The notes beneath the pieces are model-generated. The model had not been told where the DNA came from. It ran no database searches and worked only from the letters and a program-made list of their open reading frames with translations. Below are positions 8,357 through 17,617 of a DNA stretch of 35,266 nt, piece after piece (position 1 is the first letter of the stretch; every line of letters begins with the position of its first letter). Source of the DNA: Vibrio sp. Hep-1b-8 (GTDB lineage Bacteria; Pseudomonadota; Gammaproteobacteria; Enterobacterales; Vibrionaceae); NCBI RefSeq assembly GCF_006124995.1, contig NZ_QEWN01000019.1:1-35266 (forward strand), given 5' to 3'. Both the position numbers and the translations under genes were made by a program.

Positions 8357-10308
8357 GCTTTTTCGCCTTGTTCAAGATGTACTACAAACTCACTGCCAAA
8401 CTCAGGCTGAGAGTGCACCCGTATCGAACCACCAAAATCCTTGATGATATTAAAGGCGATAGACAAACCTAAACCTAGGCCCTTGCCAACCTCTTTACGG
8501 GTATAAAATGGGTCAAAAATATGCGGAATATCGTCTTCGATAATGCCTTTGCCATTGTCTTTGACCGCTATGGTCACGTTGTTATCAACGCGTGCCACCG
8601 ATACTAAGATCAGTGGCTCTGATTTGTTTTCTACCGCATCAATGGCGTTACTGATCAGGTTGACCAACACTTGCTCTAAGCGAATCGGATTCGCCCGTAC
8701 GATCTCATCAGAAGCAAGGTCACAATCGAGCACTATCGGTACCTGATGGTTGGTAAACAGTGCAATCGCATCATTGACAACCGGCATGACTTCAACCGAT
8801 GAGATTTTTCCATCACTTTTGCGAGAGAAAGCTTTGAGGTGATGCGTCAACGCCGCCACTTTACCGAGGAGCTGTTCGATTTTTTGCAGGTTGTGGGTCG
8901 CTTTATCACTTCTCTGCTGCTCTAACCATTTCTGAGCGCTGCGAGTATGGCTGCTTATGGCCGTCAGTGGTTGATTGATCTCATGAGTAATCCCCACGCT
9001 TAACTGGCCTAATGCGGCGAGTTTTCCTGCCTGAATCAGTTCATCTTGAGTCACTCGCAGTTTCTCTTCCGCCACACGGCGCTCTTCCACTTCTGCTTCG
9101 AGCTTTTGATTGGTTTTCTTCACCACTTTAGCTGTCGCCTGAAACACCTGAAGGGACTTCGCCATTTGGGTAATTTCATCATGACCTTTTAGCTCAATCT
9201 TTGTATCCAAATGGCCGGTTGAAATAGCGAACATGTCATCACACAAATTGAGCAAACGTTCCAAAATATTCTTACGAACGTAGAACCAAGAAATACCCGC
9301 AGCAGCGATTAGGCTAAACAGTGACAAAGCCAGAGAAAAGGTACGGTTAGAGGCCAGCGAGCGTTGAACATGAGCGATAGAGGAATCAATCTCTAAATTC
9401 ACATTTGCGGTATTTCGTTCTATCTGAACCGATAGCTGATGAAGATACTTACGACTGTTTTCCAGTAAAAATTCTTGCTGATAATGATGTTCTAGCGCCT
9501 GATTCTTTAGCTGAACCAGACGACTTGAACGAGACGCGAGAGTATAGATAACCGATAGTTTTTCATCCAGCGCAGGTAAAGAACTCGCTAAGCCACTTGC
9601 CAACCACAGACTAAACCAATCTTGACCCAACTGCTCGAGCCGATAAGTGGTGTAATCCAACTCATTAAAGCTGCCATCGTTATAAAGTTTTTCTACCAAA
9701 CCCAACTGATAAAACAACAATGCTTTCAGCTGACTGTATTGAAGACGGGATTTTTGCTCTTGAGGAAGACTATCGAGTTCTTCACTCACCTGCTGAAGCA
9801 AGGGATAAAAACCTTCGAGCAAATGGCGCAACTCTTTATTGAGTTCACGAGACTCTTCACCACTTTGATACAGTAGGCTAAGGCTGTTGCTCACTTGCAT
9901 GATGAGATCTTTAAAGTAAGCGTAGTACTCAGGAAAATGTGCCAGTACCCGCCCCATTTCATTGATGCTCTCTTCGACACGTTGCATCGCTTTGCGTCGT
10001 TCAAGATTTGAGTCCGCGGCCACCAGTTGCGAAGAGTCGGTGATCACAAGTCTCACCATATCATTCAACCGAGCCGCTTGCTCCAAAGCTGGTATCTCTT
10101 TCTCTTTTAGGTCAACCAACGCTAACTCAAGCCTGTCATAGGTGGTCGAACTGAACAGCGCCAGCAATAGAGTTGTCATCGATAGCATGGCTAACGCGAG
10201 GCCAAGCCGCACTTCGATACCGCGCCACTTGAAACTGCCACGACGTGATCGCGGTGTGTCCAATTCGACAACAGAGACGTCAAGATCTCGATCAACCATC
10301 TGATTCAC
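8353..10308 (-). CDS. Membrane sensor histidine kinase (DctB/PgtB-like)
   Basis: A 651-residue kinase. A transmembrane helix (about 34-54) precedes a helical periplasmic sensor region of roughly 270 residues. A second transmembrane helix (about 324-344), a HAMP domain, a coiled coil and a catalytic core follow: H-box GITHEINQP with phospho-acceptor His442, N-box VNLISNAIDAV, G1 DNGKGI and G2 GKGLGLGLSI. The long all-helical periplasmic part is closer to PgtB/TorS-type sensors than to the double-PAS DctB sensor, so a phosphorylated small molecule is a reasonable ligand guess. The frame opens at GTG 10308; the ATG at 10299 is an alternative start. It forms an operon with the response regulator and is divergent from the chemoreceptor. 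Confidence 0.9.
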   Translation of the reverse strand: MNQMVDRDLDVSVVELDTPRSRRGSFKWRGIEVRLGLALAMLSMTTLLLALFSSTTYDRLELALVDLKEKEIPALEQAARLNDMVRLVITDSSQLVAADSNLERRKAMQRVEESINEMGRVLAHFPEYYAYFKDLIMQVSNSLSLLYQSGEESRELNKELRHLLEGFYPLLQQVSEELDSLPQEQKSRLQYSQLKALLFYQLGLVEKLYNDGSFNELDYTTYRLEQLGQDWFSLWLASGLASSLPALDEKLSVIYTLASRSSRLVQLKNQALEHHYQQEFLLENSRKYLHQLSVQIERNTANVNLEIDSSIAHVQRSLASNRTFSLALSLFSLIAAAGISWFYVRKNILERLLNLCDDMFAISTGHLDTKIELKGHDEITQMAKSLQVFQATAKVVKKTNQKLEAEVEERRVAEEKLRVTQDELIQAGKLAALGQLSVGITHEINQPLTAISSHTRSAQKWLEQQRSDKATHNLQKIEQLLGKVAALTHHLKAFSRKSDGKISSVEVMPVVNDAIALFTNHQVPIVLDCDLASDEIVRANPIRLEQVLVNLISNAIDAVENKSEPLILVSVARVDNNVTIAVKDNGKGIIEDDIPHIFDPFYTRKEVGKGLGLGLSIAFNIIKDFGGSIRVHSQPEFGSEFVVHLEQGEKA

Positions 10309-10688
10309 TGAGCTATTCCCACTTCATAAGTTTAGAGTCAGCGTTAGAGTCCGCCGCTCAAATTAACAATCCATATAAAACATCACTACATTTTATTAAT
10401 AAAGTAATGATTACCAGATTTGTGGAATAGGCAGTGAGAAATTCTATCAATCAGGTTTTTCCTAATTGGAAAACGCTTTTTTCTGCGCGTTTCGACACAG
10501 TCCCCCCTCTACAGGGGTGCAATCCAGAGCGATAACCACTCGGTCACTCTTTCGATTTAAGCCACCTTTACCTTCTAACTACTCTTGCTTAGTGACACTA
10601 AAATAATTTGCATATTTAGTATGGGGAATCCCAATCTTTCGCCTAAATTTAATGGAGTGATCAACGGTAATCTATAAGAGGCGAAGGT
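10309..10688. other. Divergent intergenic region between the kinase and the chemoreceptor
   Basis: This 380-bp non-coding stretch must hold the promoters of both divergent units. A short perfect dyad TTAGTGACACTAA (10589-10601) and a TTTTCC-N5-GGAAAA inverted repeat (10457-10473) are visible. No convincing sigma54, sigma28 or sigma70 promoter could be fixed, and no dyad like those ahead of phnD was found. Confidence 0.4.
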
Positions 10689-12281
10689 ATGTTTAAATCG
10701 CTAGCATCCAAATTGAGCCAATTAACCCCAGTACAATGGTCTATCACAATGACCCTTTTGATTCTTCCGCTGGCTGGATATCTGTTCTTTCTCCAGCAGT
10801 GGGGTTGGTTACTGCTAGTGGTGCTTTACCATGTCATTGTTTTAAACATTATCCGTTCAATGGGTGGCATGTTGCAGCAAATCAGTCAGGCAGCACGCCA
10901 TCTTTCAGAAGGGGATCTTACCGTTAGAGTTGCTAGCGATGATGATCTCACCGCGCCACTCCTACGCACCTTTAACCGGATAGGTGAAGACATCTCTCGC
11001 ACCGTTCACGCATTGCGTAAGTCAACCGCTCGTTTGGTCAGCGTCGCGGATACCGTGCAAAAAGACTCTGGGATCTCTAAAGCAGGGGCTGTTGGTCAAA
11101 AGAGTGATGTCGATACCGCCCGACAGATCATCGAACAGCTCTCTGAAATCACACACAATGTATCAAGCTATTGCGAGTCAACAGCGTCACTCGCTAATGA
11201 AGCAAAAACAAAAGCGGATCAAGGCACCAAAGATATGATTGCCTTGGAGACGGCTCTCGATAACGCCAACCAGCACATAGACAACTCAAACGAACACTTT
11301 CAGTCCCTGATGCACGAAACGGCACAAATCTGTCAGGTAATGGAAACCATCAGTAGCATCGCTGAACAAACGAATCTACTCGCCTTAAATGCCGCAATAG
11401 AAAGTGCCCGTGCAGGTGAACAGGGCCGTGGCTTTGCCGTGGTTGCCGATGAAGTGCGTTCTTTAGCAATGAGAACCCAACAAGCGACCGAAGAAATAAG
11501 ACAAAAAATCAACAACTTGCAAGCCAAAACTGACGATGTTTTAGAGACCATGAAGGAAAACAAATCCAGCATGGAACGCTCACTGGCTATCGCATCTGCG
11601 GCAGAACACACGTTTAAAGAACTCAACCTACAAATCGATGATGTACGTGAATATGGACAACATATCGCGCACTCTTCCGATGAACAGACGAAAAAAACTC
11701 AAGATCTTGAGCAGTGCTTGCAACTTATCGCCAACGAGTCAGACAACAACGTCCGAGCGACACAGGAAACCTTACTCGCCAGCATTACCGTAAGAAACCT
11801 ATCTGGTGAGATTGACTCCCTGCTACACCGTTTTGCGACTGACCAACGACAGATAGACGCAGAGGAAGCTAAGCGAGATAAGTTGATGGAATGGAGCAGT
11901 CAGCTGGACATTGGTCTCGAAGAGATCAACCGCCAGCATCAAGCCTTACTGCATTTGATTAATGAGCTATACCACTTACTAAAACATAACTACGGGTTAA
12001 GTTCTATCAAACGAGTCGTACAAGGTCTGATTGATTACACGGCCAATCATTTTAAATACGAAGAGGTACTGTTTGATCAAATCGACTACTCACAAACCAA
12101 AGAACACATCGAAAAGCACAACCAACTGGTTGCGCAAGTGCTCGATTTCCAAAAGCGAGTCGAACGTGGGGATGACATTGGTGATGAACTGATGAGCTTC
12201 TTAAAGAACTGGCTCAGCCAGCACATTATGCGTGAAGATAAAGCCTACGTGGACAGCTTTAAAAAGAACAATTTCAACTGA
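10689..12281 (+). CDS. Chemoreceptor (methyl-accepting protein) with C-terminal bacteriohemerythrin domain
   Basis: A 530-residue protein with two adjacent membrane helices (about 18-34 and 37-56) and almost no periplasmic loop. A HAMP-like segment and an MCP signalling domain follow, with the hairpin tip [35 protein letters not shown] (about 226-260). The last 130 residues are a hemerythrin domain with all seven di-iron ligands: H417, H454, E458, H473, H477, H512 and D517. Such fusions bind oxygen at a di-iron site and steer swimming or another CheA-linked output; the known example is DcrH. The lack of an outside sensor domain agrees with an internal signal. It is transcribed away from the sensor kinase, and AGAGGCGAAGG before ATG 10689 supports the start. 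Confidence 0.92.
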   Translation: MFKSLASKLSQLTPVQWSITMTLLILPLAGYLFFLQQWGWLLLVVLYHVIVLNIIRSMGGMLQQISQAARHLSEGDLTVRVASDDDLTAPLLRTFNRIGEDISRTVHALRKSTARLVSVADTVQKDSGISKAGAVGQKSDVDTARQIIEQLSEITHNVSSYCESTASLANEAKTKADQGTKDMIALETALDNANQHIDNSNEHFQSLMHETAQICQVMETISSIAEQTNLLALNAAIESARAGEQGRGFAVVADEVRSLAMRTQQATEEIRQKINNLQAKTDDVLETMKENKSSMERSLAIASAAEHTFKELNLQIDDVREYGQHIAHSSDEQTKKTQDLEQCLQLIANESDNNVRATQETLLASITVRNLSGEIDSLLHRFATDQRQIDAEEAKRDKLMEWSSQLDIGLEEINRQHQALLHLINELYHLLKHNYGLSSIKRVVQGLIDYTANHFKYEEVLFDQIDYSQTKEHIEKHNQLVAQVLDFQKRVERGDDIGDELMSFLKNWLSQHIMREDKAYVDSFKKNNFN

Positions 12282-12323
12282 CTCGCCCACGGCTCATATG
12301 TGCAATAGCCTGTTTCAACAAAT

Positions 12324-12351
12324 AAAAAGGTAGCCTTTCAGCTACCTTTTT
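12324..12351. terminator. Bidirectional terminator between the chemoreceptor and the ABC operon
   Basis: Perfect 11-bp inverted repeat AAAAAGGTAGC / GCTACCTTTTT with a six-base loop. It serves the chemoreceptor on the plus strand and the ABC permease operon on the minus strand. Confidence 0.88.
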
Positions 12352-12365
12352 ACTTTCAATCCCTA

Positions 12366-13196
12366 TTAATCGATGGTTCGACTGAGCCTCAAACTCGCCA
12401 GCAATCCTAACATGCCTAGGCTAAAGAACACCGCTAAGTTCAGTGTGCCAGCGTTAGCAAATGCGATCATAGGGTTAGATTCAACCAACACATCTAGCGG
12501 CAAGTTTGTGATGGCATCAATAAATTGGCTGACAAGATCCGTGGCAAACAAGTTGCTCGCCAACAGCTTAATCACATACAGAGCGATCAGCATAATCAAC
12601 AGCGGTGAATTGACCTTTTGCGAAATTGCCATCGCTATGGTGGCAAAAGGCAACAGCGCTAAGCCAACCAGCCACATACGACCAATAAACTCTAGCCAAT
12701 GACTTCCAACGTAAAACAACGATTCACCAGTAAAGAACAGAGGGAATTGCTCAGACATCACTAGGTTGATAATCCACATCAAAAAGTCCGCTGCAATAAC
12801 CAACATAGAGCAAATGACAGGAACCACCAGCAGGCCGAACGCCAACTTCACTGCGTGCATGTTTAAATCGGTGACCGGCATACTGCGCCAGAACATCACA
12901 CTGCCCTCCTGACGCTCCTTACGCAACGTTTTAGGAAAATAGAGACAGGTAAGCAGTATTGAGAGCAATCCACTAACAACCAAAACTAAGTGACTGAGCT
13001 GTTTCCCAAGTTCGAAACCCGACTCAAAACCATCATTCTGATAGGTCAATTCATAGGTAACATTGCTCTGGATAGTTGAGTTCATCAATAAACTCAACAA
13101 CAGCACCACGCCACAGATCAGCAAAGCAACAGGGATACGGGTAATGACCTTATGCTCCAACCACTCTTTTTCTAGCATATAAACATTCGCGTTCAT
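12366..13196 (-). CDS. ABC transporter membrane subunit of a YtrA-type operon
   Basis: A 276-residue protein with about six hydrophobic helices, including a first membrane segment near residues 19-40 and a long soluble stretch before the second. The pattern is of ABC-2 type permeases. It has no sequence signature for a particular substrate. The start overlaps the ATPase stop (TAATG), making it the third gene of a regulator-ATPase-permease operon. In Firmicutes such YtrA-linked transporters respond to envelope stress, but a shared function here is only inferred. Confidence 0.82.
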   Translation of the reverse strand: MNANVYMLEKEWLEHKVITRIPVALLICGVVLLLSLLMNSTIQSNVTYELTYQNDGFESGFELGKQLSHLVLVVSGLLSILLTCLYFPKTLRKERQEGSVMFWRSMPVTDLNMHAVKLAFGLLVVPVICSMLVIAADFLMWIINLVMSEQFPLFFTGESLFYVGSHWLEFIGRMWLVGLALLPFATIAMAISQKVNSPLLIMLIALYVIKLLASNLFATDLVSQFIDAITNLPLDVLVESNPMIAFANAGTLNLAVFFSLGMLGLLASLRLSRTID

Positions 13197-14065
13197 TACA
13201 CCGCCTCCTTCTGCAACGCTAAAAATAGATCGGCCAGTTTTACATTGTAAATCCGGTCAACATCTTGCAAGCACTCAGCTTGTTCTGAACGCAGTAGCCA
13301 ACGTGTAGAGCCTAAACCTCGTTCGCTTGAAAGCGGATTCAACGACTCGATTTGTTCATTCTGATCGTGATTCGTTTCAACAACTACGAATCCTTGGGCA
13401 ACTTCTTCCATCGACGCCTGCAACACCACTTCGCCACGCTTTAGAATCAACACATCTGTAAGAAGGTGTTCAATTTCAGACACTTCATGACTGGCAATAA
13501 TCAGCGCGCGCTCGCCATCATGGAACCACTCTAGCAAGTGGCGGTAAAAAGTATCGCGATAAACAAGATCCAAACCGAGAGTTGGTTCATCCAAAATCAA
13601 CACTTTGGTGTCCGTCGAAATGACGATCGCCAGATGCAACTGGACTTTCATCCCTTTCGACAACGCTTTGATTTTGCTATTTGGTCTAATATCCGTCTTG
13701 GCGATCACTTGCTGAGCTTTGGCTAAATCAAAACTCGGATGAACACCGGCGGTATAACGAAGCAGTTGTTCCACCGTCATCCACTCAGGCAACACATTAA
13801 CATCTGATATGTAGGATAAATGCTGCATCACATTGGCACGCTGCGCCACCGGTTCAAATCCAAGAACCTCGATATCACCACGATATTGATGTGCACCAAG
13901 TAAACTTTTGATCAAAGTGGACTTGCCGGCACCATTATGACCAAGCAGGCCTAAGACCTGACCAGGTTTCAACTCAAAGCTAATATTTTTTATGGCTTCG
14001 TTTTGTCCTTTCACACGACCTGAGTATTCTTTGCTTACCTGTCGAGCACTAATTAATACACTCAT
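13196..14065 (-). CDS. ABC transporter ATP-binding protein of a YtrA-type operon
   Basis: A 289-residue ATPase with Walker A GHNGAGKST, signature LSKGMKVQL (variant of LSGGQ) and Walker B VLILDEPTLGLD. The last 80 residues are an extra C-terminal region of unknown role. The start overlaps the stop of the GntR regulator by four bases (ATGA) and the stop overlaps the permease start, so the three genes are translationally coupled. The fold and arrangement fit exporters of the YtrB/CcmA-like class. Confidence 0.9.
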   Translation of the reverse strand: MSVLISARQVSKEYSGRVKGQNEAIKNISFELKPGQVLGLLGHNGAGKSTLIKSLLGAHQYRGDIEVLGFEPVAQRANVMQHLSYISDVNVLPEWMTVEQLLRYTAGVHPSFDLAKAQQVIAKTDIRPNSKIKALSKGMKVQLHLAIVISTDTKVLILDEPTLGLDLVYRDTFYRHLLEWFHDGERALIIASHEVSEIEHLLTDVLILKRGEVVLQASMEEVAQGFVVVETNHDQNEQIESLNPLSSERGLGSTRWLLRSEQAECLQDVDRIYNVKLADLFLALQKEAV

Positions 14066-14433
14066 TGTTTACCCTCAACGTGCACCGTTAACCGTTCAAT
14101 AAATTCATTCAGTGGAATATCTAGCTGTGTTAGTTTTGCTGCAATTGAAGGAATTTGTTGTTCAATAAAATCATGTTTCTGAACTGCTTTTAGACGTGCT
14201 ATTGCACCCACCGCAACAAACATCCCTTGACCACGCTTTTTCTCAACTAGGCCTTCATCCACGAGTAATTGATAGCCTTTCATCACGGTTATGTGGTTGA
14301 TCTTAAGATCACTCGCCACAGCCCGCACTGATGGCAAAGCCTGCCCTTCCAACCAAACTCCCTGCAAAATCTGCTCGGTAATTCGATCGGATAGCTGACG
14401 AAAGATAGGCTGTGTTTCGTTCCACTCAGTCAT
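14062..14433 (-). CDS. GntR-family (YtrA subfamily) transcriptional regulator
   Basis: A 123-residue protein, short for GntR, as is typical of the YtrA subfamily. An N-terminal winged helix-turn-helix (QLSDRITEQILQGVWLEGQALPSVRAVASDL...VEKKRGQGMFV) is followed by a small helical dimerisation tail with no effector domain. It heads the operon with the ABC ATPase and permease, and a near-perfect palindrome sits 22 bp upstream. Autorepression of the operon, released by an unknown signal, is the likely arrangement. Confidence 0.9.
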   Translation of the reverse strand: MTEWNETQPIFRQLSDRITEQILQGVWLEGQALPSVRAVASDLKINHITVMKGYQLLVDEGLVEKKRGQGMFVAVGAIARLKAVQKHDFIEQQIPSIAAKLTQLDIPLNEFIERLTVHVEGKQ

Positions 14434-14454
14434 GAATTCTGCCTTATCATTTAC

Positions 14455-14488
14455 GCTTTAGTGATATACATAGGTATAACACTAAAGC
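14455..14488. promoter_or_regulatory. 34-bp palindromic operator of the GntR/ABC operon
   Basis: Arms GCTTTAGTG-A-TATAC and GTATA-A-CACTAAAGC flank a central ATAG. Fourteen of fifteen arm positions are complementary. It lies 22 bp upstream of the regulator start codon, where a YtrA-type repressor would act on its own promoter. Confidence 0.75.
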
Positions 14489-14682
14489 AATTCTAATAAA
14501 TTGCAACAGAAAAGAGGCCTCACTCACGCAACTCGGTCTCTATAGATTCATTCATCCTCAAAACTCGCGAAAGCCACCATTTGTTTTTGACCCAGATTAA
14601 TAAAAGGTTAACTAGTACCGCAGCAGGAGTCTGAAACCCGTAGAATGCGTGCTCATTTTCGATTTTATCTAAGAGGCGAGTA

Positions 14683-16677
14683 GTGACACGCGATCAATTT
14701 GAGTTGTTGGCCCCAGGGGGAGATATTGACTCTATTAAAGCTGCGATTGCCGCTGGAGCGGATGCGATATACTGTGGGCTTGATCGATTCAACGCTCGCA
14801 ACCGAGCGACCAATCTAACATTGGCCAACTTAAACGGAGTGCTTCGCCTCGCACATCAGCACAACTGCAAAATCTTCCTGACGCTCAACGTGTTAATTCT
14901 TGAGAGCGAAATTCCAGCAATCGTGCGCTTACTCAGCCAACTCAACACCACCAGCATTGATGGCGTCATTGTTCAGGATCTTGGCCTTGGCTACATCTTA
15001 AAACATCATTTTCCTGATCTGGATGTTCATGCCTCGACCCAATTGAATACCCATAACGAAGGACAGATCCTATTTCTCAACCAACTAACGGCAAGTCGCG
15101 TCAATCTTTCACGCGAACTCAATATCAATGAGATCTGTCACTTGGCTCAGTTTGGCCGTCAGCATAACGTGATGATGGAAGTGTTTGTCCACGGTTCCTA
15201 TTGCATCGGGTTTTCTGGTATTTGCTACATCAGTTCTGCACGTAACGGAGCATCGGGTAACCGTGGCCGCTGTAGCCAACCATGCCGAGAACAATATCAG
15301 CCAACTAACACAGGGCATCACTACCCGCTCAACATGAAAGACAACTCAGCCTTTGGCGATCTTGAAGCCTTAGCAGCAGCCGGTGTGTATTCGCTTAAAG
15401 TCGAAGGACGGATCAAAAAATCCCATTATGTTTATACGGTCGTCGACAACTGGCGTCAGCAAATCGATCGCCTGTGTGATGGTGTGGAGCTTTCAAGTGA
15501 CACGAGAGAGCTTTACACCGTGTTCAACCGAGACTTTTCCAATGCTTTCTTGCAAGGAGATTTCGGTAAATCGATGTATATCGATAATCCACGCGATCAC
15601 GCTGTAAAACATTTCTCTAAAATTTATCAATGTAAGACCGTAGAAGAAGTCCAGCAGGTTAAGAAAACACTGTACGATGATAAAACAGCCATCATAGAAA
15701 AAGTCGCAGCCGCCACTGAGAGCTTCAACCTCGAACAAACTGACAATACTGGCAGTAGCCTAAAAGGAGCGGTAGATGTTCCCGTCTTACCACCCTTGGT
15801 TCAGGCTGAAGCACTGGCAGCATCGCCAAGGCTATCTGTTCTCATCTCTTCGAACGAAGAAGTCGCACTGTGTGACAACCCAGATATTGACGTGTACTAC
15901 CAAATGCCGATGGGACTAGCCGATGAACTGGAGGCTATGGTGGCCCTTTTTCAAGCCAATCCGAACCTCAAACCTTGGTTTCCAGCGATTTTAATCGGTG
16001 ATGATTACCAAGCAGCACGAGCATTTTTGCAAGCCATCAAGCCGCAACTGTTGATCACCAATAACTCCGGCGTCGGTATGCTTGCCAAAACCCTAGAATT
16101 GCCTTGGGTAGCAGGGCCACAGATGAACACCGTCAACTCCTACTCATTCAAGTGCTTGCAACAAGAGTTCGCGGCCTGCGGGGCGTTTATCTCTAATGAG
16201 TTAAATATGAAGCAGATGCGTCATATCAAACGACCTCACAACATGCGCAGCTATTACAGCATTTACCACCCAAACACTCTGCTGACCAGCCGCCAGTGTC
16301 TATTCCAGCAAACGGAAGGATGCCGCAAGATTAAGGTCAACAAAGGTTGCCTCAAGCGCTGTGAAAAACGCACATCCATCATCAACCTCAAAGACAACCC
16401 TTATGTGGTACAGAAGCACAGAGGTAGCCACAATTCGATTTACAGCGAGCACAATGTACTCAATCTTCAGGTGCTGACAGACTTACCACATCTTTTCACA
16501 GATGTACTGATCGATCTTCGAGATATTGAGACTGAAACTAGGGTGGCGACAAGTAAGCTCAATTTGGTCGGAAAATTTCTCAAACTATTAGACGATATAA
16601 GCGAACCACAGATCTCTGCGCTGACCGCAGCGATTCATCCAACCTCGAACACTCAATATTTAAAAGGAATGCAATAG
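14683..16677 (+). CDS. U32-family protein with two cysteine clusters (RlhA/TrhP-like)
   Basis: The 664-residue protein starts at GTG 14683 with AGAGG seven bases upstream. The N-terminal half is a U32 barrel (ELLAPGGDIDSIKAAIAAGADAIYCGL; LHASTQLN-like VHASTQLN; VNLSRELN). The family signature VHGSYCIGFSGICYIS...NRGRCSQPCR supplies C174, C181, C197 and C201, the expected [4Fe-4S] ligands. Characterised relatives (RlhA, TrhP, UbiU/UbiV) are prephenate- or cofactor-dependent RNA or quinone hydroxylases rather than proteases. The C-terminal half differs from RlhA and has a second group, C539, C547, C556 and C560, in a basic stretch. RNA hydroxylation is a fair guess; the substrate is unknown. Confidence 0.8.
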   Translation: MTRDQFELLAPGGDIDSIKAAIAAGADAIYCGLDRFNARNRATNLTLANLNGVLRLAHQHNCKIFLTLNVLILESEIPAIVRLLSQLNTTSIDGVIVQDLGLGYILKHHFPDLDVHASTQLNTHNEGQILFLNQLTASRVNLSRELNINEICHLAQFGRQHNVMMEVFVHGSYCIGFSGICYISSARNGASGNRGRCSQPCREQYQPTNTGHHYPLNMKDNSAFGDLEALAAAGVYSLKVEGRIKKSHYVYTVVDNWRQQIDRLCDGVELSSDTRELYTVFNRDFSNAFLQGDFGKSMYIDNPRDHAVKHFSKIYQCKTVEEVQQVKKTLYDDKTAIIEKVAAATESFNLEQTDNTGSSLKGAVDVPVLPPLVQAEALAASPRLSVLISSNEEVALCDNPDIDVYYQMPMGLADELEAMVALFQANPNLKPWFPAILIGDDYQAARAFLQAIKPQLLITNNSGVGMLAKTLELPWVAGPQMNTVNSYSFKCLQQEFAACGAFISNELNMKQMRHIKRPHNMRSYYSIYHPNTLLTSRQCLFQQTEGCRKIKVNKGCLKRCEKRTSIINLKDNPYVVQKHRGSHNSIYSEHNVLNLQVLTDLPHLFTDVLIDLRDIETETRVATSKLNLVGKFLKLLDDISEPQISALTAAIHPTSNTQYLKGMQ

Positions 16678-16731
16678 GAAATCGCACGATTCTCTATATT
16701 GGTAGGTGTCGAATAAGACTAAATGATAAAA

Positions 16732-16754
16732 GGGTGCTAGAAAGCCTAGCACCC
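16732..16754. terminator. Possible terminator hairpin after the U32 gene
   Basis: Perfect 9-bp arms GGGTGCTAG / CTAGCACCC with a five-base loop, 55 bp after the U32 stop. No T-run follows. A second inverted repeat, GGTAAAC / GTTTACC (16756-16785), surrounding a run of seven G follows directly. Confidence 0.5.
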
Positions 16755-16799
16755 AGGTAAACACACTATAGGGGGGGAGTTTACCAAAATAGATGAAAG

Positions 16800-17390
<591 letters not shown>

Positions 17391-17609
17391 CTAGATCTCT
17401 TCACTAAACAAACGAGGCCTTCCACGATTACCTTGCTTACTCTGTTTCCAGTGTTGGATTGCATCTTCATCAATCCAAAATGTCAGCGAACCACGATTGA
17501 TTAAAGCTTGGTTATACTGCTTCCAGTTAGTTGTTTTGCAGCGAGGCTTGACCATTGGTCTAAGTATTTGAGTGAACTTAGCTGATCAGATGATTTAGGA
17601 AACAAAGCC
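17391..17609 (-). mobile_element. IS5-family (IS903-like) remnant: one terminal repeat plus transposase N-terminus
   Basis: The minus strand starts at 17609 with GGCTTTGTTTCCTAAATC, very close to IS903-group terminal repeats. An ATG at 17555 opens a 54-residue frame (MVKPRCKTTNWKQYNQAL..., RGSLTFWIDEDAI, GNRGRPRLFSE) typical of IS5-family transposase N-termini. The frame is cut after RLFSE and stops at TAG 17391-17393, where aldolase sequence begins. The rest of the element and its other end are gone. It lies eight bases beyond the tauE-like stop codon. The element therefore moved in and a later deletion removed its 3' part together with the 5' part of the old aldolase gene. Confidence 0.85.
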
Positions 17610-17617
17610 ATACTTAA

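Noticed and set aside
10644..10670. Sigma28-like promoter (TAAA-N15-AACGGTAA) ahead of the chemoreceptor
   Set aside because: Only five of eight -10 positions match and the start point would fall almost inside the ribosome-binding site.
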